Shown one piece after another: positions 1 to 10,636 of a stretch of 64,000 nucleotides of DNA (position 1 is its first letter; every line of letters starts with the position of its first letter). The notes beneath the pieces were generated by a model. It was not told where the DNA came from. It saw nothing but the letters and a program-made list of their open reading frames with translations, and searched no databases. The stretch is taken from positions 4,120,460-4,184,459 of the forward strand of contig JAUPFP010000017.1 in the NCBI GenBank assembly GCA_036925085.1, given 5' to 3'. This stretch comes from Brachycybe producta (Eukaryota; Arthropoda; Diplopoda; Playtdesmida; Andrognathidae). A program made the position numbers and the translations under genes.

Positions 1-509
1 GGATGAAGAAAAAGTGTTTATAATGAAAAACAGCATTGTCTCAATGTTTGGTAACTAATCACATCTCTACAGAAGCCGGAGACACCATAAAGCAGGAGAC
101 ATACGATCCTGAAGCAGCTACAACATATTCTTCTATTGGTAAACGTAACAGGAGAAGATGTATATCAGCGTCAACGAGAAAAGATGGCCACCATCCTTCT
201 GCACAGATTTCACCCCATGCAGGAGGATGATTGCAATTGATCGCCATCCTATCACTTCTGCAACTCGAATCTTCTTCATGCGGTCACCGCACGATCAGGA
301 GAAGAAACGAGTTGCAGAAAACACCATCTTCAAGTGGGTAAAATTAGGAGGCTCCCATATGTATTAGAATAAAATTCCATAGTTTAATTACATTCGGGAA
401 GAAACACCACAATTGTGCACCAGGAATAATATTAAAAAGATTAAAAAAATCAAAGATATTAAATTTCGAACATTTTAAGAAAAACGCATTTTCCATCAGA
501 CGTCTGAAC
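1..509. other. no recognisable gene
   Basis: Only short open frames without recognisable domains are seen here. It may be the decayed end of the Gypsy relic that follows, but nothing shows this directly. Confidence 0.4.
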
Positions 510-2000
510 CTAAAGAATTCTTGTCTCCAAATTCCTGTTTAGAAAGGCAGTGTCCCATCCAGGGATACTTGGATGGTGTATCGACGATCTTACGGCCATC
601 TCTCCATTCAAGAGACTAGCCCACTTGCACCTACCATAGAGTAGGAACATATCTGTTCCCTTCTCCCTCCAAATCTCACAAGGGAGATGCACCACCTTCA
701 TGGGGCCTAACGTTCTCCTTGACAACCTCAATGTCCTAATCCAGGCTTTATGCACCCTGAACATCAAATGTCTGGGGTATCCTCAGTCAGAGGATCTACT
801 GGGGCTGAGGGGCATCTTCATCACTGGTAGGCAGACTAAGTCCAAGATAGGCTGAGGTAGCAACACTTGAGAGGTTGGAAAGCCCTCTGCCAGACTCCAG
901 CTTATCTTCAGCATTGCTGTTGACACACATGCTCTGCCATGGTGCATTGGTCTGGCATGTTATAGACCGGACTGTTGGGAAAAAGATTATCAATTCCCAT
1001 ATGTGGCTCATTCTCAAACAGTAGTTGATACTGAGAAATACCAGTACTTTCCTGAACAGCCATGTTGTAGGCCCACATGGCAGGTTGTATCCAACCAATC
1101 ACATTGCTCCTTGAGTGGATCAAAGCAATTCTTATTTTCCCATTACGGTGTTGTTGGTATGTTCTATAACCACATTAGATTGTGGATGGTACATTGCCAT
1201 GTAGTGATGCACACTCCTGGAACTTAAGTAGGACTTAGCTTGAGAACTAAGACCCATGATCCGAGACAAAACCCTTGGGTGTCCTAAACACCAATAGGAT
1301 CCCATCCATCAGGAACTTTACTACACTAGTGGCTGTAGCCCTTTATACCACATTTGCCATGCCATAGCAAGTGCAGTAATCCACTATAATCAACATATAG
1401 GTGACTCCACACACTGATGCAGCAAATGGGCCTACAAAGTCCATTCCCCAGGTGTGAACTGGGTACTGCGGAAGTATCGGTAGCATAAACTCTTGACTGT
1501 GAGTGTAGTGCCTGGCTTCCTGAAACACCAGGCATGACTGAATGTAATCAGTTGTGTCACACTTCATGCCAACACAGTAGAAGCGTGAGCACAGATGTTG
1601 GTATTTTTTGAACACTTCAAAGTGACCAGCTTCAGGGCAGTCATGCAAATTTCGCAAACAGATTGCTCAACATGACAGTAGTACTACCAACTCCTGTAGA
1701 AATGTGATGACGTACAGCAGTCCATCCACCATCACAAACATGGACTGAATGTTCGACCTGGGATCAGTGAAGAGTTCGTTCTTCACATGGGAACACCAGC
1801 TATTGCTGCTGTTACAACACCCAGTGGACCTCAGAATGGACTTGGTAAATGACATCACCCATGTCAGCTTTGACATGCTCAGGTAAAGAAGGATTCACAA
1901 CTTCTTTCGCTAGATACCAATGCAGTCAGCATCATGAAGTTTCCCCTTTTTGAACTGCCAATGCCCCAACCTGCCTTGCCAGTTCTTAGCTGTCTACAGA
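510..2000 (-). pseudogene. decayed Ty3/Gypsy pol fragment (RNase H tail and integrase)
   Basis: Read on the minus strand, 2000-1897 gives the end of a Gypsy RNase H (GRLGHWQF followed by a KLHDADC segment). Next comes a linker at 1876-1667. The integrase zinc-binding region is at 1657-1500 (HDCPEAGH, then paired cysteines), followed by the start of the catalytic core (MDFVGPFAAS). A later integrase piece at 1123-908 reads WAYNMAVQESTGISQYQLLF, the familiar end of the Gypsy catalytic core. The frame changes several times and stops interrupt it, so this is a dead copy. Sequence from 910 down to 510 follows in the right order but is too decayed to assign. No LTRs were identified for it. Confidence 0.8.
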
Positions 2001-2255
2001 TAAGAAATAAATATTTGTAAGTATTACCAGCCACCTACCCAAAGGCTTTGAGCTACCTCTGTGGTAAAAATATGCAAAAATAAAAGACCACACTTATATA
2101 AGAATCGAGAACAGGTTGATTTTTACGAACAAAAAGAATACAATATTGTTATACAACATATCAGGAAGTAATGGCGTCATGAACAGAGTAGGATATATGG
2201 CGCATGCGCACAAATGCAATGAATAAACACAAATTACATCACACATTCCCCCTTT
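2000..2255 (-). mobile_element. probable 3' LTR of a Ty1/Copia element
   Basis: Just downstream (minus strand) of the Copia RNase H end lies a purine-rich tract, AAAGGGGGAA, at about 2265-2256. It is followed by TGTGTGATG, the usual layout of polypurine tract then LTR start. The sequence below 2255 is AT-rich non-coding DNA that fits an LTR. Its far end is not defined and no second LTR copy is present. Confidence 0.55.
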
Positions 2256-2299
2256 GGGTTTCATCATTGAGTACAGAAGTAATATTTATAGACTAAACA

Positions 2300-3721
2300 T
2301 TGTTAATAATCATTAATTTCTCCAAAAGTTTGTTTAATATTGGCCAAGCTAATGGTTTCATAAGGAAGTCAGCTAACATGTCATCCCTTGGAACATGCAT
2401 GATTTTGATTTCCTCTTTTTCAACTAAATTTTTAATAAAGTGTAATCTACGGTTTAGGTATTTGGTACGCGTCTTCTGTGCTAATTATTTTAGTAAGTGA
2501 ATAGAGTTGAGGCTATCAGTGAATACTTCAGTAGTTTGTCTTTTGTTCCATCTAAAGATTGTCATGAGGTCTCTTGTCCAAATTCTTTAATTACTTCCGA
2601 CACTGCACTGAGTTCGCTTTCAGTACTTGATTGTGCTACGGCAGTTTGTTTTTGGCATTTCCAATTAAGTAGTGATTCTCCGTCCCTGATTAGGTAGCCT
2701 GAGAAAGATCTTCCATCTGCTGTTCTATCCCAACTGGCATCACAATAACCGTGTAAACTTGGTTTACCCTTTTTGTACGTTAATTTATAGTTTCTCGTCC
2801 CTTTTATATATCTTAGTAATTTCATTAGTGCTTTCCAATGCATCATAGTGGGTTTCGAGTTAAATCGTGACAAGTCGCTCATGGCGAAGCTTAAATCCGA
2901 TCGAGTATGAGTGGCCAGGAACGTGATTCCCCTATGAATTCCTGGGACTTTGATTCATTTTTTCACTATCTTCGCATTCATCGTTTTTCTGATTTGGATC
3001 AAGGGGTGTTTTCACAAGGTTACAGTCCTCCATTTTCCATTTCGATAGTAGTCTGTGAATATAGTGTTGTTGGTGCAATTGAATCCCCATTTTTGTATAC
3101 TCAATTTCCATGCCCAAAAAATAATTCAATTTTCCGATTTCAATGAAATCGATCTTTTTAATTGATTCCATCACTGCCACTTCGAACGCTTCGGATGAGG
3201 ATAGTAGGACGCCGTCGTCAACATGGAATCCCATATAAATGAACTCCTGCTTATATTTCATGTAGAAGAGACATGGGTCATCGGGTGACTTTAAACATCA
3301 GTTGTAATAATGTGCTTCGGAGTTTTTCATACCAGCATCTTCCTGATTGTTTGAGTCCATACAAGCTTTTTTTTAACCTGCAGACCCATTTGCTTGTATC
3401 TCTGGCTTCCCCTTTTACTTCATATCCCTTCGGTTGATTCATGTAGATGATTTCATTTAGGTTCCCGTGTAAATAAGCTGCTTTGACATCATAGTGTTTC
3501 AACTGCAAGTTGTTTTTAGCTGCTTCGTTGATGAGAATACGGAGCGTCTCTGTTCTCATAACAGGAGCATATGTTTCATCATAATCCGTTCCATATTTTT
3601 GTGTATATCCCATGGCTACGAGTCGACTTTTGAATTTTATAGGTTTCCCTTCCGCATTATACTTTATTCGATATACCCATTTAGATTTTACTATTTTGGC
3701 TCCATCAGGGAGCTTCATCAT
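2300..3721 (-). pseudogene. Ty1/Copia pol relic: reverse transcriptase and RNase H
   Basis: Minus-strand frames at 3721-3278, 3261-2932, 2882-2562 and about 2475-2305 are consecutive parts of a Copia Pol. The first carries the RT start (SKWVYRIKYNAEG, ARLVAMGYTQ-like, DVKAAYLHGNL and YGLKQSGRCWYEKL). The second has the catalytic motif as FHVDDGVLLS, where Copia usually has YVDD. The third is RNase H with YCDASW and TESELSA. The last resembles the Copia C-terminus (RTKYLNRR, ADFLMKPL). Frameshifts separate the parts. Gag, protease and integrase are absent above 3721, so the copy is 5'-truncated. It is adjacent to a likely 3' LTR. Confidence 0.9.
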
Positions 3722-3894
3722 GTTTCTTCATTGTGTAATTATAAAACATGGCTATTCAAGGCCTTGTTAGATTTATAATAGTAGCAGTTGATGATTTACC
3801 TAAACTATCCTTAAAACCCAAACAAAAAACTTCCATCACAATAACACTAAACCAAAAAACACAAACCAAAAAATAGGAAAACAAATACCTATTA

Positions 3895-4185
3895 TCACAA
3901 CTGGACCCTAATCACAGAAACAAAACCAATAAACCAATAAACCAATGCTTCTGTACAGTCAACACAAACCAAAACTGGTTGATTTCTTACACCTCTTTTG
4001 ATCAGTGCACAAAGAAAACTTTCCACTGCCAAAAACTCAGCTTGAAAAACACCACAATATGTAGGAAGTCTCCCACCACCTGTTTCTATAATATATAACA
4101 GCCTACACACTCAGCTTACTTTGAGCCATATGGGTATCCATCCGCCAATACCAGAACCTGAATGTGTCTTGGAGCTTTGAGGTCT
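3895..4185 (-). pseudogene. LINE-type RNase H fragment
   Basis: The minus strand encodes an RNase H fold of the kind found at the end of some non-LTR retrotransposons. An LADG motif sits near 4140, then GVFQAEFLAVESFL near 4000, then LVCVDCTEAL near 3950. Together these supply the expected D, E and D catalytic residues in order and spacing. A frameshift separates the first motif from the rest. No RT is found next to it, because the upstream side runs into the microsatellite at 4190. Family placement is inference. Confidence 0.6.
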
Positions 4186-4186
4186 T

Positions 4187-4191
4187 CAGGA

Positions 4192-4244
<53 letters not shown>

Positions 4245-4304
4245 CATATATATATACATACATACATATATACATATATATATATACATACATACATATA
4301 TACA

Positions 4305-4374
<70 letters not shown>

Positions 4375-4486
4375 TATATACACACATATATATACACACA
4401 TATATATATACACACATATATATACACATATATACACACATATATACATACATATATATACACATATATATACATATATATACATA
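4187..4486. repeat. AT-rich microsatellite (TA/TACA type), left part
   Basis: About 300 bases of (TA)n interspersed with TACA, CACA and CATA units. It ends exactly at the left LTR of Gypsy element A, and the same kind of repeat resumes at 15707. Long open frames made of Y, I, H and T here are repeat artefacts. Confidence 0.95.
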
Positions 4487-5013
4487 TGTAACACGCCGAG
4501 ATTCTGTTTCCGGGCGGTCCTACTTCGTGGGGAACCTGAACCTACGCTCACTCGATTTTATGTCCATAAATAAAGTTTAGACGGAGCCGGAGAGAATGTA
4601 GAAACGAACTTTTAATAAAATATATATACAAGACATAACATATTATGAAGACACTTTATAAAAGAACCTCAAAAGGCTTAGACTGTTCCTTTCCCGGAAC
4701 ACCAAAATGACGATGCATCCAGATTGATGATCAGTTGAGAAAGAACAGCTGATATTTGAATTTGCCTCTCAGTTTGATAGCGATCGTCTACGCCCCTTTC
4801 GTGACGTAGCAATCGCCTGATTGGCCAATTCATTTATCAGCCGTGACGGATCAGCTGTGATCAGCCTGGCCTCATGGAGCCAGCTATCAATTTGAAAGAG
4901 AAAGGGAGGAAAGAAAGGGAGATCGATATGATTATCGATCTCTTCATGAAGATAATACGGCTTAATAAAAAGAACCCCTACTAAACTGGACACCCAGAAC
5001 GTGGCGTGTCACA
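4487..5013 (-). repeat. 3' LTR of Gypsy element A
   Basis: It starts TGTAACACGCC and ends GGCGTGTCACA, so the two ends are near-perfect inverted repeats of each other. It is 527 bases long and matches 15178-15706 almost throughout. Immediately inside it, at 5014-5023, the minus strand reads GTTGGGGGAA, a polypurine tract in the right place to prime plus-strand synthesis. Confidence 0.95.
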
Positions 5014-5556
5014 TTCCCCCAACTAGCCGTGAAACACGTCCCTGTGTTTCTGATAGAGCGAGAAGTGAAAGAAAGCAAAGAAATTTCGCAGAGCTGGAAC
5101 GCTTACTTCAACATCCCAGCGAAAACAACCCCCTAATTAAAATTTCGCGTAACAGATTTTCTTCCCTTAAAAACCCCAGCCCTTTTGAGGTTCAATAAGG
5201 AAGAACACAAAAAAAAAAAACTATGCCCGTAGCCAGTGGAGACCATCAGCCTCGGGCTAACAACAAAAGTCTAACCAAAATAGATGACTAGACCTCATGC
5301 ATGAATTAGAATATAATTTTCAACAGAATAAACGTGAATATGAACTGGTTGAAGCAGGCAACCAGTATTCATGCATAAAATTTGACTAAACAAAAAAAAA
5401 TGACAATCCACCCAGACGACTGACCGTTAATCTTGCAATCGAATGACTAGTAACAAATTAACTGTTAGGAACAATTTGAGCAAACAAATACAAATTTTCA
5501 ATGCAAATGAAATGGCAAGACTTAAAACGACAAACTTGACAATCACAATGAGCCCT
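5014..5556 (-). other. non-coding 3' internal region of element A
   Basis: About 540 bases between the last accessory ORF and the 3' LTR. It has A-rich stretches and the polypurine tract at its LTR edge. No coding frame of note was seen on either strand. Confidence 0.6.
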
Positions 5557-6729
5557 TCAGTAATCAGCATCAATCCATTTCTGGTCACGTCCATCCAGAT
5601 CCCATAAAAACGGTCCATGGATAGTCGCATCAGTAGCTGCCTCCCTGGAGTTAGTTAATTGTCGGAGATGATGGTAGACTGCATCCCAAAGAATGGCTGG
5701 GCTGAAGGCCTCATCCGTTGGTTCCTGTTGGTGTCCTACAACCCGGAAAGAAGTGTTTTCCTCGTTGGCAAACACCGTAGCGCAAAACTGCCAAGGCCCC
5801 ACCTGGTAGGCACATAGTCCCACCCGTCCGGGAAAATAGAACACCTCGATGTGACGGTGTCCGAGGAATATTATAGCTGTAGCAAGAACTTGACACACTG
5901 TTATTCCCACAACGAATCGATGCGGCGACATTGGAAAAGACAGCTCCGGCACGCGTTCCTCTAGATCAAAGTGTCCTAGGTAAAGTGTTCCAGCAGGCCT
6001 GGCTTCCATTTGCCAGCTGACCCAACGATTGTTGAGTAGCATCTCCTCTCTGGCAACTGACCGCCAAGGCCGACGACGACGTGGGATTCGAGGTTCCCCG
6101 GTAGTGAATGCTGCGGAACGCCCGTTTTCTTCTGTCGAAGTACCCCAGTCCGTGATGTCACTAGGAGCAGCAAGCTGGTTTGCGGCAGTGAATTCCGCAG
6201 CGAAGGCTGCATCCCGAGCCATGATTTCGACGAACGGGTCCTCTCGAGCAGCTTCGAACCCTTCGGTTACAGTAGCAACATCCTTGGTTTCTTTGTTACC
6301 AAGTCCGGTCGGCGATCTTTTGTAAATTCCGGAAGGAGTCTTAGGAAACTCGATTTGAGCTTCATCCGCGTCCTCTGCAAAAACCGTCAATGGCAACTGC
6401 TGTACTCCCTCAGAACTCACAGTGGTTGGATCCGCTTCTTTCAGCTCAACCTCCGACTCCGGTTGATCCAGGCTTCTGTAGGTAACGACTAAGCGGGCCT
6501 GACGGGCATGATGAGCAATGACTCTAGCATCGTTGCGGGCTTTATGACAGGGCGCGTTCTTCTTCCTCTTCCTCCTTTTCTTCTTTAGTTCATCTTGCTT
6601 ACCCTGTTCAGTCAGTCCTAGCTCCTCAGGAAGGAACGTTGTGGGTAGGCAGATTATATCCTCCCCAGGTTCCGAAGAGTTGCGGATAGTTCCTGCTCGA
6701 TTTCCACAACTATTTCCCCTTCCTTGCAA
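5557..6729 (-). CDS. element A accessory protein, C-terminal part (unknown function)
   Basis: A 390-codon open frame downstream of integrase, in the position where env lies in errantiviruses. Residues about 1-110 are polar, with a lysine/arginine run (DELKKKRRKRKKN). The middle is acidic and low in complexity. From about residue 225 the protein becomes more globular, with tryptophans, hydrophobic strands, an HRFVVGI segment and a YFPG turn, ending in FLWDLDGRD. I see no signal peptide, furin-type site or clear membrane anchor, so it does not look like Env. The last third resembles the last ORF of element D in motif order. It overlaps the preceding accessory frame by about 75 bases in another frame, which is a frameshift or a true overlap. 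Confidence 0.7.
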   Translation of the reverse strand: MQGRGNSCGNRAGTIRNSSEPGEDIICLPTTFLPEELGLTEQGKQDELKKKRRKRKKNAPCHKARNDARVIAHHARQARLVVTYRSLDQPESEVELKEADPTTVSSEGVQQLPLTVFAEDADEAQIEFPKTPSGIYKRSPTGLGNKETKDVATVTEGFEAAREDPFVEIMARDAAFAAEFTAANQLAAPSDITDWGTSTEENGRSAAFTTGEPRIPRRRRPWRSVAREEMLLNNRWVSWQMEARPAGTLYLGHFDLEERVPELSFPMSPHRFVVGITVCQVLATAIIFLGHRHIEVFYFPGRVGLCAYQVGPWQFCATVFANEENTSFRVVGHQQEPTDEAFSPAILWDAVYHHLRQLTNSREAATDATIHGPFLWDLDGRDQKWIDADY

Positions 6730-8456
6730 GGTCGATCTCTCAATATCTGCGCCAGGGAACCTCCAGCTTCCCTAACACTACGACATTCAGGCATAAGCCC
6801 CCGAACTTCCTGTTTATAGCTTTCCTTCTCTGTTACGCTTCTTGTGGAAACAGCACTATTAGAGATAACCGCAGCAGCAGACTCCGCAAACCGATGTTCA
6901 GGCATGATGTTCAGGACCTCATGTGGATCCAAGGACGGTAGCCTTCTTCCCCACTCTGCCTCCTCCTTGGCCTCATACTCAGCTTGCTCTTTTAGAGCCT
7001 GCTCCCGGGAATGTTGAGGCTGTTCCATGATTGACGCTGCGGATAGTTTTGCCGTCACTGGTAGTCCCGCCTGTCGGTACTGCTCATGTATTTGTTGCAA
7101 CTCTACCAGGCTTTGTCACTGACGACCCTCAACCTTCTGATTAATTCTTCGAAGTCGTCTGCGAAGATCTTCCTGCTCCTCCCATTCCGCCACAGTTGGA
7201 CCCTTGCCCCAGTTCTTGGGCTCCGCTCCTCCCGGCATGCACTGTCCTGGAGCAATAGACTCACGGAATTCCCGTGTTGCCCCCAAAGGCATGGTTTCGA
7301 TGTCAATTCTTGCCTCGTTTTGTTCCTGTATGTGGACGGATTCTTCTATTCGCATCGGCCGAATCGAAGATACATAAGGCTCTACGCCTTCCCGACCCAA
7401 ATTAGCCGGTTGTCGACCGTGGACTCGATGACGACAATCTCCAGTTCGTTGAAAGTTCGTAGGCTGGTGAGGATGACGATCTGAGCGAGATCGACAATCT
7501 CCGGATCCCGGAGACCATGTCCCACGCCCAGAACGCCTTCCAGACAATGGCGAAGAAGTTTCCATTTGGAAGTAACGTCCTCCACGCCAGTTTCCTCTAC
7601 CGGAAGATGACATTGACACTACACTAGAGTCACTCACAGTTAATGTCCAGGATTTCTCTCCGATGACAGAATCTTCCTTCTGGCACTCAACTTCGCAGAA
7701 TGGCGCTCGACCAAGTTCCAGTAGTCTCAAAAGAGACCTCCTCCGATGGCTGACACTATCGCCGTCACTGTCACAGATTTTAGCACTTGAGTTGTCACTG
7801 ACAACTCTTTTAGAACAGAACTTTATCGAAGATAAAGGTAAATCCAACTTCTTCAGCCTTGAAAAAGGCTTTTGTTTTTGGCCGATAGAAATAAACTTTC
7901 CAAGAACAAAGAACAATAAAAATTTCACGACTGTACCACCTTCCTCCTCTGGTAACCAAATCGAAAGTAAAGCATCTTTTGGGACTTCTTTCAATAAGTT
8001 GTTACCATATTCATGCGCGTGGATATAACCACAGGTGGTATTGGTCAGTGGCCTTATCACAACCTTACCATTATTGGTCCATGACCTTCTTCTTCCAGAA
8101 ATGGGAGGAGTCTCTGACGTCACTTGTTGACATGTGATGGTACCAAAATTTTCCATGCTTCTTTCCCACGCTACCCTCGGATTTCGCGCCTGGGTGTGAA
8201 GTTTCGCTCGAATTTTGATGACATCGCTTGGATCCATCGACTTCAATCTTGACAGTTCTTTATTGGAATCCAGTCCCGGAAGTACCAGGTCCTCCATTTT
8301 TGACAAGCTGTTGTCATTTCTGCCGCTAAATTCATCGTGATCACGTGTTCCTTGCATCGTTGGACAAATTTCTAATTTTATTTTGCCGATAAAAAGTTTG
8401 TCAACGGAAAAACATTCTTTCAGCCGATCTTCAGGAATATGGTCGAAAGGGATCAA
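6654..8456 (-). CDS. element A accessory protein, N-terminal part, interrupted by one TGA
   Basis: One reading frame runs from a Met at 8456 to 6654 and is broken only by a TGA at 7116-7118, giving open parts of 446 and 148 codons. It begins right after the integrase stop. Features are a hydrophobic stretch around residue 170 (VVKFLLFFVLGKF), a Ser/Arg/Gly-rich middle, and a charged helix-prone part around the stop (EEWEEQ-like, RRRLRRINQK). No known domain was recognised. The TGA is preceded by a C-rich context that fits decay of a CGA arginine codon. The frame then passes to the one at 6729-5557. Confidence 0.6.
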
Positions 8457-8477
8457 CTTTGCACTTATTTTTATCGT

Positions 8478-9752
8478 TTAATAAGTTGATTGCATGACTA
8501 GGGCCTGGGGTAGGTGATACATCTCTCCCCCAACTAGGTCTTGAACATCTTTTCGCCTTTCGTTGTATGGGCGCATATGAACGATGTTCACTTTGTCTCG
8601 AACCATTTTTCCCCAAATATTTTCATGCTCTAGTTCGTAAACAGTGTCAGTTATTTTATCTGTCACAGTGTATCCTTCCTTGTAGATGTATCGTAATTTC
8701 TTTGCTTCATTCAGCACCACTCTGGAGTCTCGGACCAGGACTTTCTGTCTGATTTGGTACTCCTCAGGCTTTTTCCTTCTTGCATCGTAATATTTCTTTT
8801 GACGCAGGTGGGCTTCATGAAGATTGTTTTTGGCTACCAGGAGCGAATCTTCTGTCTCCTGTATAACTCCAGTTTTCAACTTTACATCTGCCGTTTTCGG
8901 AAGGTTAGGAACTCTGTTGTCTATAGGTAGTCTTGCTTCCCTTCCAAACATCAGTCGGTAACGTGGGAACTTAGCAGAACCATGTTTAGCTGTGTTGTAA
9001 GCGAATACAGCTGGTTGTAGATGAAAATACCAGCCTTTCTGCTGTTTTCCAGGTGTCAAAGCCTTTCTAATGATCTGCATTACGGTTTTGTTTGTCCTTT
9101 CAGCCAAACCATCCCCCTGAGGAAAGTAGGCTGTTGTCGTCGTATGTCTCACTCCTAATTCTTCGAACAGCTCTTGAGCCTCCTGAGCCTCCTGAGCTGT
9201 GAAAGGAGTCCCTCTGTCCGTTAAGATTCGAATTGGAGTCCCAATTTGGTAGATAATCACATCCTCGATGAAATTCTTTGTCGTTTTTGCACTCTGTCTT
9301 TGCACTGCTCGTGCAAAACAATATCGGGTTGCATAATCCACTGCTAAAATAATATGTTGTACACCTCCCAAAGACTGGGGAAGAGGTCCAATGTAATCGA
9401 CGCTCCAGCACTCCCCAGGTTGTCCGATAGGCATTTCATGTAGAAATCCAGGGATCTTCTGTTGTGGTTTGTTACAAAGCTGACAGATATGACAAGTGTG
9501 CACATAATCAATCGTATCAGCTTTCCAGGAGTCCCAGTAGAATCATTGGGCTACTCTTTCCAAAGTTTTGTCCTGTCCTAGGTGTCCAGCTTCTGGTGTA
9601 TCGTGAAGCATCTCCAACACCTCGGAGATCAGATGTTTCGGTACAACATTCAATAGTGTAGCAACCTCACTACGTCGATATACTATTGCACAGAGTATAT
9701 CATCAACTATGACATATTTCCTTTTCAGTTCATCATCCGAATGGTTTGTCAA
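8478..9752 (-). pseudogene. element A integrase
   Basis: The frame from 9752 starts in the linker after RNase H. It contains the zinc-binding HHCC module (HDTPEAGH, then CHICQLC) and the catalytic core: D in SVDYIGPL, D in ILTDRGTPF and E in GLAERTNKT. The C-terminal part has the usual HxR-K-YYDARRK and VNIVHMRPYN segments. It ends at 8478. A single in-frame TGA at 9543-9545 sits inside the zinc-binding region, at a place where relatives have a basic residue. The start of this part is also out of frame with the preceding RNase H. All catalytic residues are present, so inactivation appears to rest on these breaks. Confidence 0.92.
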
Positions 9753-9760
9753 AGATCCGA

Positions 9761-10615
9761 TTATCTTTTCCAGTTCGGGATCACATCTTTGTTTGCTTGC
9801 CCAGTCCCAAATGCTTGCAGCGGGACAAAGATCACACCATCATCAAGGTCGACAGGTTCAGGCTGTAACCTCCAGTTTGGTGGCACATCCACAGGTTGTC
9901 GAGAAATACAGTCTGCATCGACATGAGTTATTCCAGCCTTGTAAACGATGGTATAGTTGTATTCCTGCATCAGGAGTTGCCATCTCCCAAGTCTGCCCTG
10001 CAATCTTTGAGCGGTTTTCATATAACATAGTGAGTGATGGTCCGTAATGATCACAAAAGGTTTGTTGAACAGGTACGGTCTGAACTTAGTCACTCCATAG
10101 ATTATGGCGAGGCATTCCTTGTCCGTAGTGGAGTAAATAACCTCTGCATCTTTTAATGTTCGAGAAACCGCACCGAGCATTTGTAAAGGTTTGTCTTTAG
10201 ATTTTTGGTATAGGATCGCTCCAACTCCTTTTCCTGACGCGTCGCTATGCATACTCAGTTCCCCTTGTGGATCATAAACTGCTAACACAGGTGCTTCAGT
10301 CAGCTTCCTCTTGAGCAGACTGAACGCGGCTTCACACTCAATAGTCCACTCAAAGTTGGTTTCCTTCTTCGTAAGGTTAGTAAGTGGCTTGGCAAAATGA
10401 GCGAAGTTGGCAATATGTTTTCGATAGAATCCTGCCATTCCAAGAAATCGTCTTGTTTCTTTAAGATTCGTAGGTGCCGGAAGCTCAGAAATCGCATCCA
10501 CCTTCTTCGGATCTGGTTGCACTCCTCGAGCAGAAATCAGATGTCCGAGATACAGCACCTCCTCGTACCCAAAGTAGCATTTTCCAGGGTTAAGTTTCAG
10601 ATCGGCATCATCCAA
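9761..10615 (-). pseudogene. element A RT thumb/connection and RNase H
   Basis: This 284-codon frame continues the RT after a TGA at 10637-10639. It begins in the segment LKLNPGKCYFG, followed by YLGHLIS and FLGMAGFYRKHI. RNase H carries the catalytic residues in MHSDASGKGVG, TDKECLA and TDHHSL, and ends with GRLGRWQLLMQEYN and VDADCISR. These are canonical for Ty3/Gypsy. It is in the same frame as the protease/RT part, and a frameshift near 9765 separates it from integrase. Confidence 0.93.
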
Positions 10616-10636
10616 TAGATTTAGGTTAAGGTTGAG

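Noticed and set aside
4103..4580. Several long open frames made of Tyr, Ile, His and Thr
   Set aside because: They are translations of the (TA)n/(TACA)n microsatellite in all frames and have no coding signal.
5557..6729. Envelope gene of an endogenous retrovirus
   Set aside because: No signal peptide, cleavage site or terminal membrane anchor was seen, so Env was not called.
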